Position numbers and translations under genes: made by a program. A DNA stretch of 64,000 nt. Source: Triatoma infestans (lineage: Eukaryota; Arthropoda; Insecta; Hemiptera; Reduviidae). The notes under the pieces are model-generated. The model searched no databases, was not told the origin of the DNA, and saw only the letters and a program-made list of their open reading frames with translations. Location: the NCBI GenBank assembly GCA_011037195.1, contig JAAEAF010003838.1:170155-234154 (forward strand), given 5' to 3'. Shown here in pieces: positions 43,540 through 55,287 of this stretch (position 1 is the first letter of the stretch; each line of letters begins with the position of its first letter).

Positions 43540-45090
43540 TTTTTTTTAAAACGTTTCAAATAAAAGTGATAGAGTTTTTAAGAGCATTGAGCCGTGAGCA
43601 GTTGAAGTTTAAAGAAAATCTGTAAGCCATTTTCGAGAGAACTCCAATTTTTTTTTTTTTGAAAAAGGCACACTCGGTGGGTGGTCCCTGGCCTCTCGTG
43701 CATACCGCCCGTATAGAAGCCTCTAACCTGAATGGTGCCCCCAAGCTGAGCGTAATGCCCCAAAACAATGGAAATGAACTTAACTAAGCTAATTCCAACT
43801 TACAAGTTACAGAGAACCTAACCTATCCCTAACCTGCCTTCCATTCATTTCAATACAGTTAAAATTTATTTACAACCTTGCACTCTCTAAGCTCGTTCAT
43901 TCAACCATGCATACTCGTACTAAAAATTTCTACCGCCCCTCAGTACTAAAATTTCCATACAAACCTATTCGTAAAGTGGCACTTCCGGTTATCTGATTTT
44001 CATCAAATTTAAAATTCTATCAATACTGAAGAAAGTAGTGGCACATTAGAGGGAAGCATATCGCTAGCGTTTCTTGAGAACCCTCCAAAAAATCAATTTT
44101 TTCGAGAAAATGTTTCAAATAAAAGTTATAGGTATTTATGAACGTTATAGGTATTGTGTATGTAGGTAAACGATGTTTAAGGAAAATCCTTGGAGCTGTT
44201 TTCGAGAAAATTACAAAAAAGTAAAGAAAAAAAAGTCAGTAAAGTAGCACTTCTGGTTGATGGATTTCCCCCATAACCGTAGTGTCAGGTAACACCTAAA
44301 CGGTAGTATTATTGGTGGTTACCTAAACGGTAGTATTATTGGTGGTACCTAAACGGTAGTATTATTGGTGGTACCTAAACGGTAGTATTATTGGTGGTAC
44401 CTAAACGGTAGTATTATTGGTGGTACCTAAACGGTAGTATTATTGGTGGTACCTAAACGGTAGTATTATTGGTGGTACCTAAACGGTAGTATTATTGGTG
44501 GTACCTAAACGGTAGTATTATTGGTGGTACCTAAACGGTAGTATTATTGGTGGTACCTAAACGGAAATACCAATTTTTAGTTTCCTGCGATTTGGAGTTT
44601 CGAGAAATTTTCTGTTTGAAATTTTGTTTTCACACAAATTACAAAACTAGCTCTTTCTCGAGACTTTGTCTGCGTGAAATTCATACTACGCTTTCTAAAT
44701 GTTTCCAGATTATTTATGAATTTAAATACGTGTTAAATTATCAATTTCACCCCCTTTCACTGGTGTTTTATAATACCTTTGATACTCGCTCGTAGGAATC
44801 GAATTTCTATAAATCCTTTCTTAGTGATTTTCTTTGTCACAAAAGGAACCTACTATCCAAATAACATGTTTCTAGCTTCAGTAGTTTCGGCTTTGCGTTG
44901 ATGAATCAGTCAGCCAGGACATTTCTCATATGGTTAGATATTTAAACACATATAGCATTCGCTAATGCTTTTTTTTTTTTCTTATTCAGGGGACCTCAAA
45001 ACATGTATTTCCGCTAATAACTCGACATTTTATAACGATGATTATATTTTATAAAATCGCAATAATTGCTCACAATAGGGAAAAAAAGAG
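43540..45090 (+). repeat. family A/B repeat, forward, with an internal 26-bp minisatellite
   Basis: 43,545-43,650 and 43,970-44,260 are modules (gtttcaaataaaagtgatag; gtggcacttccggttatctg, aaaattctatcaatactg, ccttggagctgttttcgaga). 43,660-43,960 is unrelated insert sequence. The words that normally lead into cctaaacggaataccaag are expanded tandemly at 44,295-44,565. The copy continues with tttcctgcgatttgg. The B end follows at 44,985-45,075 (cctcaaaacatgtatttccg), after unrelated sequence. Confidence 0.75.
44295..44563. repeat. 26-bp minisatellite, ten units
   Basis: Unit begins cctaaacggt, has agtattattg in the middle and ends gtggta. Unit starts are 44,295 (27 bp, one extra t), 44,322, 44,348, 44,374, 44,400, 44,426, 44,452, 44,478, 44,504 and 44,530, followed by a partial unit at 44,556. 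Units two to ten look identical by eye. The period is not a multiple of three and there are no spacers, so it is neither a coding repeat nor a CRISPR. It arose from the family A/B word cctaaacgg. Confidence 0.97.
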
Positions 45091-45894
45091 AAATTAAAAA
45101 TTGTGAATAATTCCTGCTAAAGCTGTTTTGCAAAAGAAATAAAGATTGACAAAATGACCATAATTTTTTTGTTTCAATCGATCGATCTATATTTGCTTGA
45201 TGAAACTGTCTTGTCATAGACCGGCTCGCAACTATTGACTTCCTTAATTTTTTTTTCTCCAAGATTATATCATTCTTGCATAGAAATCTAAATTCTTATT
45301 TGTAATTTCCTAATTCTATAAAGAATATTGATGTTTGAATTGAACAGTGATGCCAACAGAATAGAATCAAAAAAAGTAGAAGAAGAAGATAAAACCGTAT
45401 TACAGTTAGTGTCAATACGGTAATAAATATGGCTAGTGTATTGGCAATGACCTGTTTATACGGTTTATGAACATGACCCAGCTGAGAAAGCGTTGGCAGT
45501 TTGCCATAAAATTCTAGTTCCAAGTTCTTCACTATGTGTTTGTGTGTGTGTGTTTGTTTTCTATAAAATTCAAACTACCCTGAGAAAGATATTCACCTAA
45601 AATTCTACTAAACTAAGTGATATCACAACTCCCACAAATAAATTCACCCCTAATTTCTGCGCCCTCTCAAGAAGCAAAAGAAAAAAAAAAAGAAAATGAG
45701 AAATGAATATTTAAAAATAGATTAGTCTAACTAAAATAGAATTTGTGCTACGTTGTTGTGTAGGTTCAGTTATTGGGGACGGATTGGGGCTTAATCTAGA
45801 GAAATCTTGGTAAAAAAATGTTTTTCACTTTCTCTATCCTAAAGGGGCATCTGTAATTTCCTTGAGAGTATTGTGTGGCAAATAGCAAACATAT

Positions 45895-46289
45895 TGTAAT
45901 GTTTTTCCCTCTGAACTAGCATTGCAACTAGTTCCAAGCGGGTTCGTTTAGATAAAATACTCTAAACATCAATAAGACAAACACCAATTTATTGCTTCAC
46001 ACAATAAATCACAAATACAACACTTAATAATAATTCATTCACAGTTTAAACAAACAAAAGTTCACTTTGTTCACTTTTTATACACTTTTCACAAACGCAC
46101 ACTTCGTTTGTATCAATAATCTCTCTAAACTCTCTGTGGTCCCACTATTTATACCGGTGGAGAAGAGTCTAGAAGGTTATAGCTTGTCCAAGAAAGGGCT
46201 GGAGCGCGCCACCAGCGCTTCCTGGCGGCCACTAGGAGAACTTGAGGTACCTGCTTTCTATCCTAGATGGCACCAGTGGCTGCGTTACA
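45895..46289 (-). mobile_element. solo LTR of the Gypsy family
   Basis: Starts tgtaatgtttttccctctga and ends ggctgcgttaca. Aligns end to end with the LTRs at 20,866 and 24,369 but with many more differences. Flanked on both sides by atat (45,891-45,894 and 46,290-46,293), a perfect 4-bp target duplication. This is the expected product of LTR-LTR recombination of an older insertion. The ORF-like plus frame inside it is not a gene. Confidence 0.95.
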
Positions 46290-46369
46290 ATATTAATAGG
46301 TATCGTCCACTAGTCTACAACGACTTATTTTTATTTTATATTTTTTTACTGATTGTGATTATTGTTAAT

Positions 46370-46435
46370 GGAAGTATTGCGGTCGTGTCAAATTTTTGAA
46401 ATCGTATTTTCACCAAAATCGAGGCCATTGAGAAG
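46370..46435 (-). repeat. family A/B, reverse B end fragment
   Basis: ggaagtattgcggtcgtgtc, aaatttttgaaatcg, attttcacc. It ends at the word 'aaaatcgaggcc'. Confidence 0.6.
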
Positions 46436-46729
46436 TGGTTCACAAGAAAGCATAACCGCTCCAAGTTATTGATGGTAAGCACAATAAACCCCTGCTCTTT
46501 TTAACTTCTCAGTTAGAGAGAAGAAAATACTAAGGACGATATCACTGCCACAGTTATAAGGCACTGCCTAATTAGAAAACTTTGACATAGTGCGGGTCTT
46601 GGGTTCTAAGATGAAACACCGGTTCACCGACTCTATGAATGTGTACATTTTGCTTGAAGACGATTCCTAAGGTTCTAGAGATTTGGAACACTGGCTTAAA
46701 ACCAGGGATCAAATTTCCTCTCTCCTCAT

Positions 46730-47213
46730 TCTTTGGCATTCATAACCGATACAGGATTGAAAGTGAGGTGCACTGAAACGCAAGAAACTGGGGTCTCTTG
46801 GGTGTATGTGAATTGAAATGAATATTTCTGGGCGTTGGTCAGAAGAGAAATAGTTAGGTCGAGTAAAGTTAGATTTACTTGAACACTGTTTGTATTAACT
46901 GTGAATCGTAAACACTGCAAGGACTTTGCACTGTAATGTTTAAGAGTGAGAATATGATAGCGTGAGAAGAGAGTGACAGACTGACTGGCAGAGTGACGGT
47001 GTGAGAACGAAGTACGTTGAACGTTGACGATGACAATGATAAAGAGTGAGAAACAGGCACCCTTTTTATTCTGGCCCCTGCTCTCTTTAACTTTTCCTTC
47101 CTGTCTCCAGATGCACTCCTCAGTGATGATTAGGTCCCTGAAGAGTGGTTCGGTCTATTATAGAACCTCACTCACTTCTCACTCTCTCACTCTCTTCTCA
47201 CGTGACCATAACA
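46730..47213 (-). other. LTR-like or promoter-like segment of unknown origin
   Basis: On the minus strand the segment starts tgttatggtcacgtgagaag. It carries a GA-rich block, a TATA-like gaataaaaaggg (47,060-47,071), then a pyrimidine-rich stretch with CACTC repeats. This layout resembles the 5' part of some insect retroelement LTRs. The words gtgagaagagagtga (46,960) and their inverted copy (47,185-47,203) form a dyad. No matching second LTR, primer site or target duplication was found. Confidence 0.25.
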
Positions 47214-48029
47214 ATTCTAAATTATCAGAATTAACAATAAAGATTTTAGGTCAATTTTTAGGTTAATTTTAACCTTATTGTTAATGAAGATTCTCGACCG
47301 ATCTGATAACAACTCGAGATCTCCTTTAGTTGTTTTTAACCTTAATTATAAAAAAATAGTTTTTAATCTTATTTTCTCTGTCTGTCTTTATTTCTATGGT
47401 TAGATAATTCTAAAAAGAAAGTTGCAGAAAATTAAAAATTGATAGGGTAATAGAGAGATGCTATTGAAGGACATGACCATAAAGTTTTGGACAAAATCGT
47501 ACAATCAGAAATCCGAGTTTATTCAATGGATTTTTCAGTAATATTTTTTTTTGCGATTTTTTCGGAAACGGTTTCAAAATTTAAAGTAGTTACGGTGTAA
47601 TTGTTCAAACGAGTAATACTTTGTAAATTATAAATTATTAAAACAAATCATTGTAATTTTAAATTTTTCTTGGGAGATTTTACTGCAACGCTTTTCTCAT
47701 ATAAAGAGAAACATACATCCATTGTGAGCACACACATATTGTATGAATAGTGCTTGAAAAATAAAGAAATAATGTATTTCCGGAGTACACATATTCCGGG
47801 ATAATCCAACTCGAATGTAATAACTTCCTCCTTTTACCCATAAATACAATGGAAAAAAAAGAAAGAAGAAAACAACCGGAAAACGCTTCTAAATACTGAA
47901 TGAAGGTAGAAAATTCTACAACAGAAAATAATGTAGAAAGTTAAGTGGTGGAGGAGGGGGGTGCTGCTGGAATAAGAAATATATCCAGGAGTTAGGAAGG
48001 ATTACCGGTTGAAATGTAGAGATCCAAGG

Positions 48030-48110
48030 TTGCATACACACGCACACATACAGACAGACAGACAGACATATAGACATACACATATACATATAACACATGT
48101 ACACATACAT
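48030..48110. repeat. compound CA/GACA/TACA microsatellite
   Basis: cacacgcacacatacagaca continuing as GACA and CATA units. Explains the open frames on both strands here. Confidence 0.9.
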
Positions 48111-48597
48111 ACAAAGTGCCACTTTACAAACAACTATTTCAGCCGACATCACCAACCACTTTACTGTGAACCACTTAAGGTTCTGCCATATTTATTTAGA
48201 GCTATCACATGATTTTACCACCTGCTGGTATTTTAGTTCTTATTTCTGAAGATGGTTTCTTCATCCTACTCTTCACTTAACTGCGGTGCTATCAAACTGA
48301 ACCCCTTCCACCATAATTCTCTGGTATCTTACCTATTAACATTTAGCATACTTATATTAAATCAACATTTAGTTTTAATTACTATACAATTGTTAGATCC
48401 AAATTTATGTTAATTAATTAGCGTTGAAAATTAATCAGTTGAAAATCAGTAACAGAAGGGTGAATATAATATACTGTTGAGTGATAAACACTATAAGTTT
48501 TAGTTATAAAGTGTTGTTTGTTTAATGTCAAGTTTGTAAGTTGAAATTACACTTTTATCGATTAATTATATATTAGATTTAAGATTTTTTTTTTAAA

Positions 48598-48840
48598 GGG
48601 GAGGGATTAGCTAAGTGGTTAGCCGGTTAGCGCATTGGACTCCCACGCAGGTTGGAGATCCCGGGTTCGAGTCCAGTGCTACTCTTAGATTTTTTCTTCC
48701 TAGAAGCCTCTAAAGCTCACTGTTCGGTGATGGACAGTGTTGTCTGTAGCGAGAGAACACTGTCCGGAAGCCGGCAGTGCACTGAGAAGGCTCCGGGCGC
48801 TAATGACCATAGATAACGTACCTTAAATTTAAAAAAAAAA
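48598..48840 (+). mobile_element. tRNA-derived SINE, best-preserved copy
   Basis: The head has an A box tagctaagtgg (48,608-48,618), an anticodon-arm-like ggactcccacgc and a perfect B box ggttcgagtcc (48,664-48,674). Their spacing fits an internal RNA polymerase III promoter; the acTCCCa loop suggests a tRNA-Gly-like origin, which is uncertain. The unique body (48,690-48,825) includes gcctctaaagctcactgttc, acagtgttgtctgtagcgag, gccggcagtgcactgagaag, gctccgggcgctaatgacca. The copy ends with an A run at 48,831. Copies elsewhere: 20,131 (minus), 30,530 and 12,784. The body contains the dyad gacagtgttg...acactgtcc. Confidence 0.95.
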
Positions 48841-50586
48841 TTATATCTTTTTACTTTCTCTGACTGCTCTGATTTGAAGAATTGAAATTTCAATTCTGTA
48901 TTTGGATCTTTAAAGAAGAAAAAACGTTTTTAGCAAGTAACTGTGTGTGTTGAAAATATTTAACAAAAATAAAATATTGATCCCGTATAGGAACCACTGC
49001 CCAACAACCGATCTATCACTATGATTCCGATCAAAATCCACCAAACGGATGTAGGACTTTACTGTGAATAGGTTTTCAGTTATCTACAATCACGTCATTT
49101 TATCTAATACCACAGTCAGTGAAGTTTTATAGTCACTATAAAATCCTAGTGGTTACCTTGTGAACTATGTTGTCACCAAACATCATGTGCATGAGGTAAA
49201 GTAACTTCGCTATCATAATATGTTCAGTGGAAACATCATCGAGGCGCACCAGACGCCTCACTAAAAACTATTCCCTATACGATAAGCACCTGGAAAGGTT
49301 AAGAGTTCGCCTATCACCATTTTAAAGGTGTTAAATATCGCAAGTTAATAAAAGGTTATTGAGGGTTTTTCTATGGATTATAAAAGGAAGATTATTATCA
49401 GGCAAACGTCAGTTAAAAAAATCAGTAATAGAAGAGTATATAAACTATATTGACCCTTGTAACTAGCGAATATATCATCCGTTATACCCGCTTAGACTAC
49501 TTTTGTAAATTCCTGGCAGGATTCCTAGTAAAGGTTATAATTATGCTTATTCCAACATCAGTTGATGTGATCAGCCTTTCATCTACCACCAATTGCAATG
49601 TAATGTAACAAATACATCGCCTTCTAGTATAAGTAGATATAAAAATATCAAAAATACTTTGGTCGTTTAAAATTTAACGTACATAAAACAATCCACCACT
49701 ATTCAGTAATTAATTTCAAATCAGAGATTTTATATGTCTAGCATGCTTATTTTTGTTGATCCTGACCGATTTCGGAGTTTCATCCAACGTCAGACTAAGG
49801 GTATCAACTTCCACTTTAAGTTTTTGTCAGCACCACACTTGTGGGTTCATTTAAAATGCACTAATTGATTAATTTAAACATTTTTTCGAGAATTCTACAG
49901 CTGCATTCCCACATAAGAGGAAGGAAATAAGCTTAGAAAGTTTACCCGAAATTGTCTTTCATGGGAAAAAAAGTAGGGGAACAGAAAACCCCGAATTGAA
50001 TGGAAGAGAAATAAAAGTGAAAAGGGGGTAAGATTTGGCGCGTAATGAGAAAGCGCTGCCGCAAGATTATGGCACCATTGAATTGGGGTTCACCTTTAAT
50101 AATAATTAGTTTTCCTGAACTAAATTCAATTGACAACGAGCCAAGGGAATTATAATTCGAATAGAGTTAATTTCGTTCCTTCCAATTCGAAATCGATAGT
50201 TAGCTTTCCCTAGAGGAATCATCATATTTTCACAGTTTTCTATTTTATTTACAGAATTAGGAAACTTTCATTGTTAAAAAAATTAGAATTCAGGTATTTT
50301 TAGAAAAATAAACGAATGTTTTAAGAATGTCCCCTTCCACTTAGTATTTTTTTTTTAATTACAAAAAAAATCCTAATGTGAAAAACTCACATGATTCTTA
50401 TTTATTTTATTTTTTTTTTTACTCTTCAAGTTTGATTTGAAAATTTGCACACTTCAAATTTTTTACCTAATCGTATAGGTTAACCAGGCATTAAGCCGAA
50501 ATGTTAAGAGTACTAGAGAATTGGGTCCTAATGACAAATCCATTGCAACCTTTTGAAGAAGTGAAGGTAAATCATGTACAATATTT
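48841..50586. other. no gene recognised
   Basis: 49,745-49,810 holds one arm related to the MITE at 20,704 (gaccgatttcggagtttcat). 50,370-50,400 is a forward A end of family A/B (aatgtgaaaaactcacatga). 49,940-50,140 has a minus open frame without motif. Confidence 0.45.
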
Positions 50587-50880
50587 AATCCCTTCCAATC
50601 CGCAGGATAGAATAGAATAGCTAGGACAGTCAGGGGGGGGGAACAACCACCCTCATTTCACCTAGCTTCCCCCAACTCAGGAGATCATGACAGACGATCA
50701 CGATCAAGACGTCCAGGATTACCAGTCAGAATTCTATCAAAAGTCCATCAGTTCACATCGCCAACCGACCATGAGCCGACCAACTGACATTACAACAGAC
50801 CTACAACCACCGCTTTTGTCATGTCTCTCTCATTACTCTCAACTCTCCCCCTCCCTCCTTCTATAATTGTATCATAATAT
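50587..50880 (+). other. compositional island with a 59-codon open frame
   Basis: This stretch is distinctly richer in C and G than the region around it. An acceptor-like cttcccccaactcag precedes ATG at 50,687. The frame runs 59 codons to TAA at 50,864-50,866 and starts MTDDHDQDVQDYQSE, with a Ser/Leu/Pro-rich end. No family was recognised. Possible explanations are a host exon, the 5' end of a retroelement, or chance. It adjoins a family A/B end at 50,930. Confidence 0.2.
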
Positions 50881-50924
50881 AAGGGCGCTCAGGTATACAA
50901 GTCAAATCCCCACCACCACTTTCA

Positions 50925-51035
50925 TGGCCAGACCAACTAAACATTGCATACGTTGCAATTTTAAAGAAAATTTCTTGATTAAATTGTATTAATTGGAGTG
51001 AGAGAAAGTTGTTGTGAAGGTTTCACAGTAAAGTT
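50925..51035 (-). repeat. family A/B, reverse A end
   Basis: catggccagaccaactaaac, aattttaaagaaaatttctt, gagtgagagaaagttgttgt, gaaggtttcacag. Almost the same as 4335-4450, so these two form a subfamily. Confidence 0.8.
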
Positions 51036-51840
51036 ATTTCTAGTGTGTTTGGAAATCTGTAAACAGTTTAAAATCCTTTCCACCAGTTATGCTGAGATTC
51101 TTCAATCATGTTTATCCTCTAAACCAGTACAGTTGGTATTTTGTCGAAATGATTTTAAAATTCCCTAAAGACTGAGGTTTACGATTGCTTTTGACTGAAG
51201 TGTTACTATTACAGCTTTCTAAGAGGACTTGAAAAAGATTATTAGCGGATATAGGGTGAACTGATTCTATAAGTGATCAGAATTCTGACCAATGATATTA
51301 TGAGTTACCGGATCTCTAGGTCGTACAGTCTAAGTTGCTTTACATTTTACTAATTGGTATAGAATTGAGAACTCTTGTCAGTTTATAACCACTTGAAACA
51401 ACAATCTCCCAGTTTGAAATTAGTTCTCAAACCAGAACAGTATTTTACAAGCTAATTAGCATTGAACATGGTATCCTATTAACAGTTCTAAATTAGTCGG
51501 TTTCAATTATTACGTCATTTAAAATTAAAATTATTCTCCTACTAGTAGAGCCACAAACATACAGAAAGTTTTACATGCTGCTTTCCTCAACTTCCTATTA
51601 ATAAAGGATTCGCTACTTCCTCACGCTTGTATGTTTTAACAATTTTTTTCTTTAAAATAATAAACATCCATCAGAAAAAACTGTTGCTACTATCTTCGAT
51701 TATAGACTTTTCTTCGCCAAACTTTTCACTGGAAGTACGAGTTTTAAGATCTTTGTGTCCGGAAATGTGGTTTATAGAAATTAATCTCTTTATATGTTTG
51801 TTTTTCTGTATGTTTAGTTTATATTTGTGTATCTATTATA

Positions 51841-52060
51841 GAGAGATTAGATTAGATTATATTAGAACATAGGGTAGGTCGCTTCCCCAAGCATTGCAGC
51901 CGATTAGAGGCTTACTGTATCTACTCTGTAAATCTAGAATCAGTATACTTACCTTATCATGATAATGAAAACTTTCCCTACCAGCTCTCTTTGTGCTATC
52001 TTTGTACCAACCCCTCTAGTTTCATGTACCAAAGTTCAATTGTAGTTCAATTTAGCGACC
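51841..52060 (-). mobile_element. non-LTR 3' end, same group as 732-1895, decayed
   Basis: The plus strand reads gagattagattagattata (a TCTAAT-type tail in reverse). It continues with gcagccgattagaggcttac, homologous to gcagcctctcattgaggctt at 781-800, then ctttccctaccagctctc, homologous to ccttccccaccagtcctt. No protein motif survives. Confidence 0.6.
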
Positions 52061-52599
52061 TATAATACTACGCCATATCCCCTTGATACAACGGTTCTTG
52101 TCCGATAGAGGGAAGTGGACTGTATATTCCACAGACTGTGTAAGTGACTTCTTCAGGGATCTTGGCTTCTCTGCGGATATCCTTACTCTAACAACACGCC
52201 CAAACACTTAACAATGGAAACTCCAACACTTAGAATATACAAGGAAGGACCTTCTGAGATAACTGATTCTGCGTAACTACTTGGGTTTAGCGTATTTATT
52301 ACACGGCCCACAAACACACACACAGTCAAACATTCTACAAACAAACAATTGACACCTATAGTGGCCACATTAGGTGTCTAGGATAGATCGCAATCGATTT
52401 GATTTTAAAGTGACTTACATACTCTACATTACTTGCATATTTATGCATAAATATGTCTTTACATAAATGAACAGCGTAACTCAAAAACCAATAATTGGCG
52501 AAAGATCAAACAAGATATTTTGTTTGGGTATCACTGAGGAATCCTTCAGGAAGATAGCAGTTAAAATCTCTTCAGGCAACTTCAACCATACTACTTACT

Positions 52600-52770
52600 G
52601 AATTATTTTCTTTTTGCGGTGGAAAGCTTTTGCGATTTTCTCGATGACAGTTTCAAGCCTTTTCTTTAAACTTTATTTTAACACCCACTGTGACATGTAG
52701 ACCACGAATCATTTTTATTTGGAAGGTTTTTTGAAGATTGATTCTAGAGGGGGGGGGGGTCTAATAGAGA
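52600..52770 (-). repeat. family A/B, reverse module
   Basis: gcttttgcgattttctcgat, gacagtttcaagcc, ttttctttaaactttat, then ggaaggttttttgaa. A G run follows at 52,749-52,758. A further reverse A-end fragment is at 53,128-53,160. Confidence 0.6.
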
Positions 52771-54054
52771 AGTGCTTTAGGTCCTCCTTTTTCTATGGAG
52801 CCATTCCTATAGAGTATAAGGTTCATGAACTTCATAAAGTTAAGGCAAATTGAATCTTATATTAAAATTCTGAGTTTATAAAGGGAAAAGACTTCCGAAA
52901 AGGACGATGAGATGCTTTCTGCGCTTTACGTTTAAATTTTTATACGTCACGCTTTCTTGTGTTATTTTACGAATTTCTGGATAATATTATTTGTTATACT
53001 AAATCATATTTCGAATATCAACTTTAATTGAAGCTTTTCTACGAGAAAATTTATTTTTGTAGATTCAAGGTGAGTTCGAGTTGTCACCCTTCCCGAGTTT
53101 TCTCCAATTAGAACTGTGGAAAAATTGCAGTAAGAGAAAATCGAGTGAGGTAGACTTGATTTGTTTTTTCTCATATTAAATTTTAAAATGAAAAAAGAAT
53201 CTTACCAATGCTGCTTAAGAATTCTTAACAATGGAATAACTATTTTACGATTCCTGCAATTCTTTGCTTACACCTCACAAACACACGCACACACACAAAC
53301 ACACCCACAAAGGGAGAAAGAGATGCGCCTTAAACACAATTTTGAATATTTAACAATTTTTCTTCAAACAGTAACAGAAATAAAATCAGCCAATATTGAC
53401 TCTTTTTTTTTGCAGTTCCGGTGATAATTTATTGTTCCGGTGAACATCTCTCACCCTTTTAATACTTCCTTTTTACAGGAATCAATAAACAATAAATAAT
53501 CAATAAATGAAATAATCAATAAATAGGTAAATTTCATTGCATAAACCAATAATTTGGACTAATGATACAGCTGGCGTGGTTTACTGACAAGATGGTATTA
53601 ACGATAATAATATAATATTATAATTGAGCAATATGACGGATATGAATGTCAAATTGTAAACTGAATTATGTAATAATGATGGCGTTGTCAAGGTGATTGG
53701 CTAGCAGTCATGGATGGCAGAATATCATGTAGGCTTTGATCCATTTGGCTATCTGATTGATAATTTAATTCTTAAAAACCATATTTCTAACACGACAAAA
53801 AGTATTTAAATGGGTTCGAAGTATTCTGAAATTGAACAGTGAAAATCAACAGAAAAAAATTGATAGTTTTGCGGAATTTGTGGCGTAAAATTTCAAATAT
53901 TGGCGCTGTCTTCACTTGGGTTGGTTGGTTGGTACTTGGCTTCACCACCACCTCTATATTTATGTCAAGACAACTGAGCAAATTTGAAGTTTAAAAAAGA
54001 ATTAAAATTTCATTTTTTTTTTTTAATGCCATTTTATATTTATAATTGTATTAA

Positions 54055-54105
54055 AACAGAAGTAAGAGAAGGTCCTGTGAATGGATCACACCAGACTTTT
54101 TTCTT
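54055..54105 (-). repeat. family A/B, reverse A end
   Basis: gtaagagaaggtcctgtgaa then tggatcacaccagactttt. Confidence 0.75.
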
Positions 54106-54616
54106 CCCAAAGATAACAGATTTTTTGTAAAATAGTGTTTCGTAATGTAAACAACATAGAAGTGATATCCGAAGAACCGTTGTAGTAAACTGTCAATGAA
54201 GAGTGACTATTTTAGTGATTAATTTGGAACTAGTGCTAGCTTGGCAATGAACTGAAACTAGTCGAGGAGTTAGTGATCGCTGTACAGATTACTGTGTGTA
54301 AGAGGAGTGTGAGAGCGCTACTAATACGTATACTGTCACAGCAATAGTGCCTTTTCACAAAGCTCTACTCAACAGCATTCCACTGCTAAAACTTCACCAA
54401 CACATTGGTAGTAGAGTTGAGAGTTGTATTTGATGAATGCAAATCAGCCCCTTCCCCCACCTCACCCCACAAAGTAATACTTCTCTTAAGGAAAACTTCT
54501 CTTTAACTCTTTGTATTAAATAACTTGGAATGGGCTATAGGGGGGAAACATTGGAATTTGATTGTCAAGTACTTGATAATTACTTCACTGTTTCACGATT
54601 GGTCTTCTTTTTCTTA

Positions 54617-55088
54617 TATTTGCCAATTTTACTTTCTCTAACTGCTATAAGAGTCAAATTGTCAAATTTTCGATACCGAGTTTTCACCGGAAATATCCGC
54701 TTTGAGGACCCCTGAATCCAAAAAAGTGGTTTTTAGCTTTTGGTCTGTGATTGTGTGTGGGACAGCATATCTCAAAAACGGGGGAAAAATCATAGAACGT
54801 TCAAACTTAATATTTCGTTAAGTGCTACCAGGAGACCTGAGAATAAGCTTTTTGTAAAAATTTAATAGAAATAAATAGATTGCTGAAATTCGGAGTTTCA
54901 AGAAAATTAGTAAATCGGAAGTACGTTTTTACTGAACAGTTTTTTTTTTCAGTTTTTGCGGTTTTCTTCATAAAAACACCGACGATTTTCATTAAATTTG
55001 ATATACTAACTATAAAATTTGTCAGTTACATTTTGTAAACTGCAGTAAGAGAAAGTTGTGGGAGTGTTTCATACCAGATTTTTTTTCT
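54617..55088 (-). repeat. family A/B repeat, compact complete reverse copy (about 470 bp)
   Basis: Starts with the reverse 3' terminus ttttactttctctaactgct, then cgagttttcaccggaaatat, a degenerate CA-type region (gattgtgtgtgggac) and catatctcaaaaacg. One module follows: aaatcggaagtacgttttta, agtttttgcggttttcttca. It ends with the reverse A terminus gtaagagaaagttgtgggag, tgtttcataccagatttttt. Both termini on one short unit fix the element's ends and show that only one internal module is needed. Confidence 0.85.
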
Positions 55089-55244
55089 CATCAAAACTTG
55101 TATTGATCTTAATATTTCCTTTCGCTTAGCATATTACAAAGTTATAAATCTGGTAAAAATGTCGTAGTCAACGTTGTAGAGATGAAATTATATTTTTATA
55201 AACATAGTAGACTTAAAGTATATTTATGTATGTAATATAAAATG

Positions 55245-55287
55245 AAATCTCTCTCTCCCTCTCTCTGTATATATATATATATATATC
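55245..55287. repeat. compound microsatellite (CT)n(TA)n
   Basis: ctctctctccctctctct then gtatatatatatat. Another TA run is at 55,552-55,577. Confidence 0.9.

Noticed and set aside
44295..44563. CRISPR-like array
   Set aside because: The 26-bp units are directly adjacent with no spacers, and the array lies within a eukaryotic transposon-type repeat. It is a minisatellite.
46067..46399. 110-codon plus-strand open frame
   Set aside because: It lies mainly inside the solo LTR, antisense to the element, and shows no protein motif.
47916..48212. Cys/Val/Tyr-rich and His/Thr-rich frames on both strands
   Set aside because: Products of the CA/GACA microsatellite.
48608..48680. A functional tRNA gene
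   Set aside because: Box A and box B are present but the acceptor stem cannot close, and the segment continues into the SINE body. The same head with the same body recurs at 20.1 kb.
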